A program made the translations under genes and the position numbers. Below the pieces are notes generated by a model that was not told the DNA's origin, ran no database searches, and worked only from the letters and a program-made list of their open reading frames with translations. Positions 11,801 to 26,800 of a DNA stretch of 64,000 nucleotides are shown in pieces. Source of the stretch: Rotaria sp. Silwood1 (lineage: Eukaryota; Rotifera; Eurotatoria; Philodinida; Philodinidae); NCBI GenBank assembly GCA_905250075.1, contig CAJNOP010000002.1, positions 6,871,565-6,935,564 of the forward strand, given 5' to 3'. Every line of letters starts with the position of its first letter. Positions within the stretch are counted from its first letter, which is position 1.

Positions 11801-14800
11801 TAACTAAAGAACGTGAAGATTTCAATGAAAAATATCAAGCACTAGAAAAANNNNNNNNNNATTATATACCTATAAATGAAAATATTTCATTTGATGACAT
11901 TGCACAACAAATTATTGTACAAATGATTAAAGATCGTGAAAGTTTTAATGAAAAATATTCAGATTTAGAAAAAGTTAATGATAATCTTCGATCAGGTAAT
12001 TCAATATCGATTAATAATGATGTTTCTTTATTTATATATTTTTGTCATATAATCTGTAGAATTAACTAAAAAAATTCAATCAATTGAACAATCTTCTACC
12101 GATAATATCGATGAATTAAGTCAAGAATTATTCAATTTAAGAAATCAAATTGAAGAACTTGAAAAGATTAATAAACAACTTGTTCTTGAAAAAGAAAATT
12201 TGATCAATCCGTTAACTGATCGATCAATAGTTTTAGGTCATCATTCTGCATTAGACCCATATATAATCCTAGAAGAAACTTCAACAGAATTAGAAGAAAA
12301 TGTTTGTTTAATATTTCTTCTTAAATGTATTTATATTCTTCTTTTTTTTTTTTCTTATCATTTAGTCTGAACCTCAAACATCATCGTCATCAATATCTAA
12401 TGAAACTGAAGAAATTAATAAAATTCGATCTGATCTAGCTTTAATTACTTGTCAATTCAATCAATTAACACAAACAAATGAAAATGAACTTGATTCATTT
12501 CGTTCTAAATTACAAAATTGGATTTTTCTTTCACCAAATTCAACACTTGATGACATTGCTCAACAACTAAATAATCAATTTGAAGAAAAATTTAATCTTC
12601 AAACAATTGATAATCATACTCAAACAATTCAACCATCAGAAAAAATTCATATGTCTGTTGAAACAATACCAATAATATATGATAATCGTCAAACACAAAT
12701 TGACCCTATCGATATGATTGATCAAGAAATCCAAACTGAATCATTTCAACAACTTTGGTCTATCGTAAGTTATCGAAATAATGAATGAATAATAAAGAAT
12801 AGATCTTGCAGTATTTTGCATATTTATCAGTAGGGTGTCAACATAACGAGACAATTTTTTAATAGATTCTGCGTTCGAATGTCTATGATTTTACATTTTT
12901 CGCTCAAATGAAGCAGCATATCTTGTTTTGACTCGATCAAAGAAGTAGATTCAGAATGCACCACTTAAAAGATTCTTTTTTTTATCGAGCTTTTTGTATG
13001 CGGTTTTGTCTTAATCATGCAGGATTTCAATCAATTATCAATCTAACACTAGCTTTAATGATATGTTCAGAAAGATCGAAGAATTAACTCTTATTTTTAA
13101 TCAATAAGTTAGAAATGAGCACAACTATGTTGAAATTTTCTATGCATAATCATTTTTTGTATATAGTCCCCCCTATAGTTTCTTTTTCAAAAACAAACAA
13201 TGTTCTCTTCGATGGCATCAGTAGCGTAAGAATGACAGAGCTGACCACATATATATGAAGTTTTGAATGAGCTAGAAAGTAACGTATTCTAAATCTATTT
13301 GTTTTATTAGGCGTAAATAAAACTTTTCCGAGACTGAAATCCTATACTATATGACATCCAGTAGTCTGCAATTTTTCAAATGAATTTTTTCGTACGTTAT
13401 AGATCAAATTATTATTTTCATGCTAATATCTTATAACTCACAAAAAAGAGTACGTGCTAATCGCGGAGACTTTCAGCCAATTAACGGCAAATGTCCGTAT
13501 AGTAGAATCAAGAAAACACAAAAATAAACAGTTTCATCATTATTAACACTAAAATATGATTACATTTGTTTATCTTGTTTACTCAATATTGTTTGATCAT
13601 CTTTAAATAATCGTTTTTTTTTTTCGTCTGTGAATATGTATCTGTGATAAATTCTTTGATAATACACGTTTACTTGGAATAAATAATGAAGAAGCTGTCT
13701 CTTCGAATTTGTTTCATAAAGTCATTTTGAATAGGTGAAATTTTTATCCGTTTTTTTTTTCAGTAATTGTTGCACTTGAGTAGAGATATGTGAGACCAGA
13801 AATGTATAGGACTCACTAGAACTTCTTAAAAAGAATCTATCAATCCCGAAGAAACTTGGCGGCACATATGTTTAATTTAAGCAAATAAAAATATGCTATT
13901 TCGTTTAACTGAGAAATATCAACTTTTCTGTTTTTAGTCGAATGATGACAATCTTTTTCCTGCCGAAGAAGAAGATAATCATTTACAAGACTATATTGAT
14001 GAAATATGTTCTCTATCATCAAATGATCTTACGAATCGTCTTAATAAAGAATGTCAACAAATTTTATCAAAAAAAAATTTATCATTAAATTCATATGAAA
14101 ATTTTCAATTAAATCATTTAGCATTAATAACAATTTATTTACTTTATAATCAACATTTAACTGATGATGCTAAACAATTATATAATGAAACATTAATACG
14201 TGCATTAAAACAAGAATATGAATTAATAAATAATGAAAAAAATGATTATATGGAAAAATATAATTATCTTGAAGAAAAATATTCTAATGAATTAAATATA
14301 AATGAAAAAAATTTTTATCATTTACAAAATAAATATGATGAATTACTTGAACAAAATGAACTTGAACGTTTAGATTCAAAAAAATCTTTAAATGATTTAA
14401 ATGAAAAATATAATTTACGTGAAAAACAATATGAATTTAATTTATATAATTTACATCATGAAAATGAAAATTTAAAATATAATTTAAATACTTTAGAAAA
14501 TAATTATGAAAAATTATCAGAAAAAAATTATGAACAATTAGAAATGGAATATAAACAATTACGACAAGATTTTAATGAACTTATTAATGAAAATGAATTA
14601 TTAAAAGATTATAATTCACAAATGTATCAATCGAAATTACAAGATAATAATACAGATAATAATGGTAAGAAACATTTTTCTTTAAATCTTATCTCTAAAT
14701 ATGAGATATTAGAAAATCTTAAATTTTCACAATGAACTCATGCCATTGAAAATTTTCTTTGTGCAAAGTTTGAATTAATGAGTCATTTAAAAAAAGTAAT

Positions 14801-17800
14801 TTGAATGAGTATCAAAGCATTTTTTCTTAAATAAGTGATTAAAAAACCCATAGTTGATATAGAAACAATCCGATCGATGTATTGTTTTAGATCTGTGTTT
14901 TGATCTCAATGAAACTAATTCATGAACTAAGATTCATATTGAAAATGATCTATCACTTGACAAAGCTATCTCATTAGTAAATTCGAATAAAAAACTAGAT
15001 GAAATAAGTAAAATTATCGACAGATATTTAGGATGTTTTTATCCTGTTGGTTGATAGGTGGTAGCGTTGCGACCGTTATCAACTGTGTACGTCACGATAA
15101 GATATTATCATAATATTGTGCCTATCTAAACATCAATTTACAGTTATTAACTACTGCACACTGTATATCATCTACAGCTATCTTAACGATTATAATCATC
15201 GACCTAGAAATATATCAGTTATTAGAGTGTACAAAGAAGAACAAAGCTTCATTTCAGGGTAGGAATGCCAAGAAATTCTTCCACTGATGTATTCTATCTA
15301 AATATGAACTGAATCGGTGACATCGAAACAGACTGTTTTTTTAAGATTGTTAACATTTCTTTTAGTTTTTCTTGATCTTATAGAGAAGGGGTGAGTATCA
15401 TAACATAATCATAAGTAAAATATTGAAAGTTTATCGTTGTTTTTAGTTTCATTGGAAGATCTCTCAGATTGATTTTAATATTAATAAATACAATAATAAA
15501 ACAGAATAAATTGTATAATTAAGAATAAGAAGAAACATATAGAAATTATCAACATTTATAACGCATTTATTTTATATGTTTCCTTCATGTTTTAATCAAT
15601 CATTGTCTAAAGAAAATTACTATTGAAATAGATATATTAGATTCAAAAGAATTCTATAGTACTGAAATATTTTTAAGAGTTGAGAGATTATAATTACTTA
15701 TATAATGAGAATCAACTTATTACGATCAAAAAATAAATTTTTAATAATAATATCAGCGATGATAAATCATTATTTTTAACTAAAGGTAATAATTAATCAT
15801 ATGAATTAATTTAATTTAGATTCTAATGAAATAAAATCATCACATGATATTGATATTCAATGTAATATCTCCGAAGAATTACCTTGGAATATTCATTGGG
15901 ATGATGAAAGTACACATCGAGATATACCTATTCAAGAAGAAAAATTAACAAAATCATCTAATGAAGATGAAATAAATCGATTAAAAACTATTATATCAGA
16001 AATTCAACTTGAAAATGAAAATTTGAAAGATTTAAATTCAGAATTATATCAAAGAAAATTACAAACTTTAGATTCAAATACTGATCAATCAATAATACAA
16101 TTTCATAATATTGATATTCAATGTTTACTTCAACCTGTTACGATCGATAATTATGTACAAACTGAAATTGAAAATGAACAATATCAAACACGTCCAATAA
16201 CTTCATCAGAAATAGAAAAGAATGATTGGAATAATCAAATTTTATCTTTAGAAATTCCATCTACAACAATTACACATATAATTCAAGAAACTGTTGATAA
16301 TGAAACACAAACAGATGAACAACTACAAGATAAACTTGTACAAATTAATAATAAATTAAAACGTGCACTTCAAACAATTAAAGATAAAATACATCAAGCA
16401 ATTATCGAACAACCTGATCTATTTCCCGATACAAATGATGATACTATCGATCGTCTTGATCATTTAATTTCTACAATTAGAAATCAAACAAAACAAATTC
16501 ATATGTTACAAAATGAACATGAATATATGTTAAATCAACTTCATCAAACAGAAATTCAACCCATTGTTCCTATGAATAGAGACAGGTATGAATAACATAT
16601 CGCGTTTTTTTTTCGTATTAATTGAAAAATATTTTAGTGAATATGAAAATCAAATTAAATCACTCCTACATGAACGTGATATTCTTCTTGAACAAAATAA
16701 ACAATTAGAAAAAAATATTCAATCAAATACTGATAAGTATGTTTCAAAGGACGCAGTCATATAAAGACTACAGATCTGTTCGTTTTGAAACTTTTTAAAT
16801 GCATGTATTATTTGATGTAGAATTTAGTATAAAGTTGTTCGGTAGTAATGCCAAGTCAATTCGATAATGTCTAAAACACAACCTCTAGTTTCTTATTATC
16901 GATCGGATCGTCGAAACTGACAGAAAAATTGTATAGTTACAAACTGAAAAAAAAATCCTGGTCTGTTAAGAAAGTCCATGTACATTCCTTATGACGACAT
17001 ACTCTGATGCTTTTTTTTTTGATAATTTCGATTAGAAGAATTGAGCATTGAGTTAAATCTAATATGATATTCGAAATTAGCGTTGAAAACTGATTTGCAC
17101 TATCTATATTATAAAGCTTTTTATGAACTTTTTTTTTCATCAAAAATGTTGCTCTTACTCTCCTTCAAGGTTGACTGAAAAGATGAATTTCATTAAAACA
17201 CTGTTTTTTTTGTTCAATCATCTGTCATTGGACTACATTAGAACTTCTCTCTCATCGTTCAAATAACTTTCTCATAAAATTCATTTTGTTGAGTAAACCT
17301 TGAGAAGAATCACGAGCAAATTTTTCGATGCAAAAAAAAAAGTTCTTGAAAAAGTTTGAAATATAGATAGTCCGACTCACTTATCAATGTTAATGTGGTG
17401 TATTCATATTAGATTTTTAGTTTAGCGAATATACAACTTCGTAGCTTATGTAAAGTGCTCTCCATTGGTATATAACGATTTACTACAGCCAATCTTCATG
17501 GATGTATATCGGTTGGCAAGTTTATGACCGAAATCGAACTTGTAATTAGCATACCATTAACTCCAATGGAAATGAAAAATAAAAGATACCGATAATTTTT
17601 TATTCAATAGACTTAGTCTTACAGCAATCAATGTAGAACTAAATACTCTATCTCATAAGACCAATTTAAGATGAAAATGATACCGCGCAGTTTCGATTCC
17701 CATTTTGCAAAGAGAAATTAAGGATAGTAATTTGAGTCCTTATTACTTCAAGTATTTGTGAATCGATTTGAAATTACCATCAAACGAGTTAGCATTGAAC

Positions 17801-20800
17801 TCTATACCGACTGATGCATGAATTTAAAACTTTAAGTGATTAGATAAATATGTGATTTTATACGGTCTCGTCTTTTTTTGACTTTCTTTTAGAATATCAT
17901 TCCACCAAACAATTTCAAATGATAACTCAACACAAACTGATTTCATTCAAGAAGAACAAAATATCGATAATACAAACATTCGTGAAAATGAAGAATCAAA
18001 TATAACTAATCGTTTGTTTGGTTTTATTTCAAATCTTACATCAGCACCTTCTCAAATAAAAGAAATCATTCATAATGAAACACAAACTGATGAACAATTA
18101 CAAGATAAAACTATACAAATTAATCATAAACTAAAACGTGCACTTCAAAATATTAAAGATAGAATTCATCAAATAGTTATTGAACAACCTGAATTATTTA
18201 CTCATATAAATGATGATACTATTGAACGTCTTGATCATCTGATTTTGACTATTAGAAATCAATTTACACAAATTAATAACCTACAAAATGCATATGATCA
18301 AGCTCAACATGAAATAAATCAACTTCAAAGGTAAATTACAAAAAGCAAGACAATAAAATTTTCTATTAGATAAATATGTTTGATTGATTTTAGTTTACTA
18401 GAAGCATATGAACATCAGATTGATAGTGAACATATAATCAAAACAGAAAAACCTGTTTCTACAACTTCATCAGTCACTAATATAAGGTGAAGTAGTTTTT
18501 ATTTTTGCATTTAGTTAATCTCTATCATATTTGATTTTCTAGTCAATCAACAATTGAAGATTATGAAAAACATCTTCATCAACTTCAACAAAAACTTTCT
18601 CAAAATGATGAAGAACGTAGTTTACTTCGTGAACGTCTTAATGAAGTTGAACTTGAATTTCGAAAAACATTAGATGATCGTCAATCAACAACAAATATGT
18701 ATGAAGAACAATTACAATCACTTGTACACGAACGAGATGCACTTGTTCAACAACATGTACTTCAAATAATTGAAAAGTATATATTAATTTTTTAGATCTA
18801 CCCTTAGTTGTAAAACAGTATTTTAAATATATCTAATTAAATTTTTGAAAGAATAATTATTCATTCTGATAGTACTCGAAATAAGTGTCCTACAAGGGTA
18901 AAACTTTTCACGACTCGACCTGGACTGAAACTAATCAACATCCAACAGATATTTTCCTAGTCACAGTACCGTTTATAAAATTTTACTTCATATGAAAAAG
19001 TATACTGTTTAGTACCAGCCTTAAGTACTAATAAAAAACAAAGGTCATCTTAAATTTCCATAAAAAAAAAGCATGTAAATCAGAATCCACTTACTGTCTG
19101 GCTACATAATACGTCTCTATTATAGGATACAAAAAACTTTTTATAGGTTTATGTATTATGTATTAGACTTGTAATACATTCTGAAAAAAAGTTCCGACTC
19201 CAATGAAAACACTCTCGTCTTGGAATTTCTATAAGTTGCTTTTTTTTGGATTTAAGTAAAATATGGTTTGAGTACGGTAATATTTTTGTTAGAAGAATTT
19301 TTTGTATAATGGTTGTACCATTTCCTACTTCATAGTAGTGAGATCATGACTGAAACATAAGTCGCCATTCATACAATTTATGTGTTTAGTATTAAAAGAT
19401 TTAAGATATCTTCCTGAATATAATTGCCGGTCGATGCTGAACAAATAAAAGATGTTAGAGACTTTCACCTACTATCCAAATTAATAATCACTTTTTTAAA
19501 AAGATATTATTATAATCATAACATATATTAATCAAAACAATTTGCAAGAATATAAAGACAAAAGTGTCTTCCTTGCAATTGGAATACAATTCATCAATAT
19601 CAATGTAAGTTTAAAATCTAATATACAGTACTGTTGAGGGTTTCAAATACTACTATGATATATGATTACTCTTTCGAAAGTTTAGTTAGATATAATGAAA
19701 AATCAATTACAACTATTTGTTTCCAGAGAAACATATTTTATCATATTCCTAAATTTATTCTATTTAGTCAACATGAAATTGAAAAATTACAAGAAGAATT
19801 AGCTCAATTCAAACGATCATCAATTCCTTCACATGTAGATATTCCTTTAAATGAAGAGTACGTTACTTAAATAACTTAAAATTTCTTATATAAAATAATA
19901 TCATATATTAATTTAGTATTCAATCATTACAAAAAATAATTGAACAACAATCCGAAGAATTAAAAGATCTTAGTGAAAAATATCTTGTACTTTCATCTCA
20001 ACTTGAATTACAAAATGAATTTCATAAACAAAAGTAATCAGTTGTTTTTGCATATCTATTTTTATTAATTTAATATTTTATTTTATTTTTATAAAATATA
20101 GAAAAGAAACTGAAGAAAAATTAAAAACTTATGAAAATCAAATTCAACATCTTATTCATGAACATGAAGATCTTGTTGAAGAACTACAAAAGAAAACTTC
20201 ATCTACAATTCTTAAAATTGATAATGAATGTCAAACAGATGATCAACAACATGATAAATTAACACAAATAAATATTAAATTAAAACGTGTATTACAAACA
20301 TTTAAAGATAAAATTCATCGAATTGTTGTCGAACGACCTGAATTATTTATTAATATTAGTGAAGATACAAGTGAACGTCTTGATCATTTAATTTCCACAG
20401 TTGAATATCAAGCAACACAAATTAATCGATTACAAACTGATCATGCATCAGCAATAGCTACGTATGAAGAACAATTACAAACACTCATACAAGAACGTAA
20501 TGCACTTATTGAACAACCAGTACTTCAATCAATTGATAAGTAAGAGTTTAATCAATTGTTTTTTTTTTTGGTTTTTTGAACAAGATGCTTGTTTATTTTT
20601 GACTTGCTAAAAAGTATTTCTGTCGATTTCGCTCTCTCTCTCTTAACACCCATATTCGAATATCCACATAAAAGATTGTACCTTATTTATGATTTCTTGT
20701 GGCATCTATGAATGTAGAACATCATTGTAGTTTTTTAAAATTTGCGAATGAGCAATGGGATTGTTTCAGGTCAGAACACGTTTGTTCTAGAAGATCAAAA

Positions 20801-23800
20801 GTGAACAAACATTTTATTTATACACTTTTCGTTCACTGGTTATTAAAAAAAGTAATTACTTTAGGCAACAAGAATCAGCTGAATTGAAACAACGATTGAT
20901 TACCAAACAGGATATAAATGAAGAGTGAGTTTTAATAATTTTAATCTTTTATTTCTCTCAACAAAGAAAAAATCTTCTTTCAATATAGTAATCAATCATT
21001 GAAAGAAATTATTCAACAACAATCAGATCAATTGAAAGAATTCAATGAAAAATATATCAATCTTTTATCTCAATTGGAATCTAATAATAATTTACAATTA
21101 GACTTTCAAAAAGAAAAGTAATTATTTTTCTCATCATTTTCTAAATTATTTATTCGAATATTATAGAAGAGAAATGGAAGAACGATTAATCAATTATGAA
21201 AATCAAATTCAAAATCTTATTCATGAACGTACAAATCTTTTAGAAGAAATACAAAAACATACTTCATCACCATTTCAAACAACTGATCATGAAAAATCAA
21301 CAGATGAGAAATTACTTAAAATAAACACTAAACTCAAACGTGCATTACAAACATTTAAAGATAAAATTCATCGAATAGTAACTGATAGACCTGATCTATT
21401 TACTGATGTTGGTGAAGAAACAAGCGAACGTCTTGATCATTTAATTGTAACAGTAGATTGTCAAGCAGTACAAATTGATCTATTAAAAACTGAACGTGAT
21501 GAATTAGAAAAACATTTACGAAGTCAAATTGTCGAACTTCAAAGGTAAATAAATGAAACTGTGATATCGATTTCATAATTAAGTGTGTATGTGTTTTTAC
21601 AGTTCATTGGATGCATGTCGTTACCAAATTGAAAATGAACGTCAGATAAAAACTCAACAACTTGTTAATGCAACTCCACCATCGGATGATATCAGGTTGA
21701 ATAGATTGTTTTTTTTTTCTATTTGATCAAACAAGTCATTAATAATATTGAATTTTAGTCGATCAATGATTGAAAATTATGAAAAACAAATTCATCAACT
21801 TCAACAAAAACTTTCTCATAATGATGAAGAACGTAGTTTACTTCGTGAACGTCTTAATGAAGTTGAACTTGAATTTCGAAAAACATTAGATGATCGTCAA
21901 TCAACAACAAATATGTATGAAGAACAATTACAATCACTTGTACACGAACGAGATGTACTTGTTCAACAACATGTACTTCAAATAATTGAAAAGTATATAT
22001 TAATTTCTTAGGTATATCTGATCTTTAAATTGATTTTTGTTTAGTCAACATCAAATTGAAAAATTACAAAAAGAATTAGATCAATTGAAACAACCAGCAA
22101 ATATTCAATCGAGCAAAGTACCATCACAAGATGAGTGAGTACAGATAAGCTTTATATTGATGTGATGTAGAAAGGTCAAAAGAGAAAATATGTTTTTTTT
22201 TTCATTATACAATCTGTTTGAATCTGTAACAAAAAGTATTAATGATGAATGATATCTGATAGAGATTAACTAAAATAGTCAGAAAAAAGAACTACTATAT
22301 AACTAAAAATATGTTATCATGATCACGATTGTTTTGTCTTCATTGACTGTCGGTCAGTTATTATCGCCATTTCTTAGTTTACAAAAAAAAAAAAGAAAAT
22401 CTTTGCTCTGATATTTTCAAATAGAATAAAAAAAATTAATAACTATGAAATATTTCAAATTGTTTAGTAAAAATTCATACAAATTTTCATGAGCGATCGA
22501 TTTAAATCATTAATAATCATCATTATCCTTCAATAGAGTCCGTCGAATCCAAAACTTTCGGCGTCGATTAACAGAAAAAAAATTTAATCTCGTCCCTGAA
22601 TGGGATCGGAACCAATCTGAGAGACTCTTATCTACAGAGAAAGAAAAACTTGAAGTATATAGGTTTCGTGAAAAATTTTTCTTTTTACTTATGTAGAATT
22701 TCTATTACAAAATTTCTATTAGCCCATATAATAAACAGTATGTCTGCATAGTTAGAAGATACTAAGACTGTTCAATGATTTTTTGCTTGAATATTTTTCC
22801 TTTCTAAACTAACCATGTAATGTTGTTTTTTTTTTCAAATTTAAAAACTTCTTATATATTTAGTATAAAATCATTACTTGAAATAATCGAACAACAATCT
22901 GAACAATTGAGATCTCTAAACGAAAAATATGTTGCTATTACATCATCTCAACATGAATCACAAGCTGAATTTGATAGACAAAGGTAATTTTTTTTATTCA
23001 TAGATTATTTTAACTAATCATTCAACTATTATAGAAAACAAACTGAAGAACAAATATTTAATTATGAAAATCAAATACAAAATCTTATTCGTGAACGTAC
23101 AAATCTATTAGAAGAAAGACAAAAAACTACTTCATCACCATTTCAAATAACTGATCATGAAAAACAAAAAGATGATCAACAATATGATAAATTACTTAAA
23201 ATTAACACTAAACTTAAACGTGTATTACAAACATTTAAAGAAAAAATTCATCGTATAGCAACTGAAAGACCTAATCTATTTACTAATATTAGTGAAGAAA
23301 CTAGTGAACGTCTTGATCATTTAATTACTATAGTAGAAAATCAAGCAATACAAATTGAAACATTACAAAATGAACGTAATGAAATTAAACAACGATTTCA
23401 ATATGAAATTAATGAAATACAAAAGTAATTATTTAAATAAAAGACATTCTTTTATTTTTTTTTATCTATACACATTTATATTTTCTAGTTCATTCGATCG
23501 TTATCGACAACAAATTGATAATGAATATCAAATCAAATTGAATGAATATATTTCATCTTCACCATTAATAGTACAAAAAATTGAACCTGATATAATCGAC
23601 AATCGAAAAGAAATTCAACCATTACAAACATCAAATAATAATCAATGGAATGATTGGTTTATAAATTCACCTTCAATAAATGATACTGAAAAACAACATC
23701 GAGAAATTCGACATATTGATATTCAATCTGAATTACTCGTTGATAGTCCTCAATCTATCAATAAATCATCTGATTCAACAGATCATCAACAATCTACTGT

Positions 23801-26800
23801 TACTGATCGTTTATTTGGCTTTTTTAAAAATGTAACATTACCATGGTCTGAACAAACAACAAATGATTGGGATGAACAAAATTCACCTATTCAATTTCCA
23901 TCTGAAGAACCATCAACTGAACATATTATTTCATCTTCATTATCAGATCAAAATTTACTAGAAATTATTAAAAATAAACTTAAAGAAACTATTTCGAAAT
24001 ATCCGGAACTTTTTCCTAACTCAAATGGTGATACAATTGAAGTATTTGATCAATTAATTTTAATTATTAGAAATTTTCAAAATCAAATAAAAGATTTACA
24101 AAGGTAAGACGAATTGTAAAAGAAACATTCTATAATTAGTTTCATCACGTATTATTTGATAAACTAATTAATAAGATTGTACAAAATTCGATATTATTCA
24201 TTTTCTAGTTCATTCGATGCTTATCGATATCGTATGGAACATGAACATGCAATGAAAATCAAAGAATTAACTTCAAATGATGTTTTCTCTCAAACAATTG
24301 GGTAAAATTTCTAATATAGTTTAGGAACAAAAGTTTTGTTTTTGATATAACTTTGCAATGCAATATGGAACTTAATTCTTTTTTGTGCTAGAAAAAGTTA
24401 AAAAAAGTCTAGTATGAAAGTATTTAAATGAATTGAATCAGAAGTAGTTCTTGGAGATTACAAAAGTTTTAGAATAAAAGCTAATAGGACAATATTTTTC
24501 GATTGGAGTAATAATATTTGTATTGGTTTGATCTTTCTTAGTATCGATTTTCTATAGTTTTTAAAAATAGGAGAGACTAAACATTTGCTAGGTAGACTAT
24601 TTGAAGAAAGTTACTGAGAAAAACAGCGTTCTAAAGTGTGTCAGACAGTTCTTCAATAACAGCTCAAAGTTTTTGAAGATGTAACGTAAAAGTTAAGCGG
24701 AGCTAATTCAACCCAGATAGATATAACTGTTTATTACAACAAAGAATTGCCTATGATATTATAATAGTTGATCTAGCCTATAAGCGAATGAACAAAAAAA
24801 TAGTGTAATAAGAAAATGCAATATGGTATTTACACAACAAAAACAAAGTTTTATCGGAGTATCTCATAGAGTAGTTGTGTCCTATGCCAAATAGTATTGT
24901 TCAATCGAACACTTAATTAGTTTCATTTTTCATATGAAATATATTAGCGTCCAAAGTGAGATTACGCCCATTCTCAGATACAAGATTCGTCTAGATTGAT
25001 CAAAAATTGGACGTAATTTCTCATAGGACGCCAGCATATGCATATTTTCTAATTAATTGTGATCAGTTGAACTCGTTGAGTCCAAAATTCTCGAATGCGA
25101 ACGGACGCCATCGAGTTCGAGACCAACACGACGAGCTCTAGTAATCTGTAGTTACGAAAGATCAGTCATACCAGACCATAATATAAAAGCATTCATATTC
25201 GTCTTTGTAAAATACATCAAATGTTTCTTTTGTACAGTAATAATATCTTATCTTTAAGTTATATAACTTTGAAAAGACGAACCAGAGTTTTTTTAATGAC
25301 CTTCGACAAATATTTTGTACTAAACATTTTTTTTCCTAACACAATAAAAAAAAAAGGATCAAGTCTCTACGATATTGTATTGCAAAACTCTATTACAAAC
25401 AAAAATAATTTACCAAACTTTTTTCTCAATTTGTTATTTGATTATATACAGTTTATCAATCGTTGAAGAATATCAAAAAGAAATTGATGAATTAAAAGAA
25501 AAACTTCATGAAAATAATATAATTTATCAAAGAGAACTTCAATTTGTAATTGAAGAGCGAGATCAAGCTCGAGAACAATTACAAGAAAAAGAAAATTATA
25601 TATTGAAATCTTTCAATAGTATTGAATCACAAACTTCTTTTGATATCGATTGGTATTATTATCAACAAATTTTTAAAAATATAATTTTTTTATTTTATCA
25701 ATTCTAGTAGTCTTACCGAGTCTCGATTAAGTGAATGTCAATCTCAATTAGATGTTTTACTTCGTGAACGTATATCTTTAATGGAACAAATTAAACAATT
25801 AGCTCATCAACCAATAAAACAACATGTTGAAATTCAAACTGATAATGATACTGAACCGTAAGTATCATTTTTAAAACAAAAAACAAATACAATTTTCTTA
25901 ATTTCTTTCTATTCTAAAGATCACCACGTTCCGAACAACGTGTATCACGTCGTGTATTTGAACAAGAAATTTTAGCATGGTCAAAAGAAAGTGAACAATT
26001 AAAACAATATGTTAAACAAATTCAAATTGAAAATAAAAAACTTAAAGATATAATACTTAAATTAGAATCTATTGTACATGATTATATGCATGAAAATGAT
26101 AGACTTAAACAAGAAAATCAACATCTTTCATTTTTATCTTATACATCACAACAAACAAATGATAATCAAGAAAATTTGATGTCATCATCTGATATCGATA
26201 TTTGTTATTTAACATTAAAATGTTTAACATATGAAGTAGCACAACGAATATCAAATACAAATGAACAATCATTATTAATTATGGATAATAATGAACCTTA
26301 TCTTAAACAACGATTATTTGATACTGAACGACAAGTAAGAAGATATTTTCATTTTAAATAAAAATATAATGAATTTTTGAATATTTAGCTTAAAAGTATT
26401 CGTATACAAAATCAACGATTAAAAAAACAACTTGAAACATATACAATACAATTTAAACATATTCAACATGAAATGAATATTAAAATTCAAGAATTAACTA
26501 CACTTAAAATTGAAACAGATAGGTAAGAAATATATTTTGTTTAGTTTTTTTTTCAATAATCAGTCTTAATCTTAGAAGTAATTATATGAATATGATATTT
26601 AATACTATACGAATTAGAGCTTTTTATTGGACTCTAAAAAAGTCTGAGTCATTAAAGGAAATTTTTATTTGTAGTCAATGTCGAAGTTAGATCAGTAAAA
26701 AAGAATAATAGACAGATATTTTTTTAATATCACTGTCTTTCTATTTCTTTATTTGTCTGAATGTTACTACTGTTTAATTCAGGAATGTTTAACCTACAGC

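Larger units (their letters stand above)
16282..25652 (+). repeat. Array B: exon modules with 2-2 phase
   Basis: Second repeat family of the coiled-coil gene. The core reads (N)ETQTDEQLQDK, INxKLKRALQTxKDKIHxxVxExP(D/E)LF, then TxERLDHLIxTxxNQxxQIxxLQ. Cores lie in exons 18 (16282-16585), 20 (18077-18330), 25 (20102-20539), 28 (21167-21544), 33 (23035-23424) and, degenerate, 34 (about 23940-24103). Between cores the same exon series recurs: a 93-nt exon (18394, 21603, 24209), a 234- or 201-nt exon (18543, 21759, 25452), a 60-90 nt exon (19768, 20865, 22045) and a 117-129 nt exon (19917, 20989, 22864). All carry phase 2 at both ends. The block 17893-20033 corresponds to 21167-22983. Confidence 0.85.

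Noticed and set aside
17683-17712. Possible tRNA T-arm (TTTCGATTCCC)
   Set aside because: No acceptor stem, D-arm or anticodon arm around it; no tRNA gene was found anywhere in the window.
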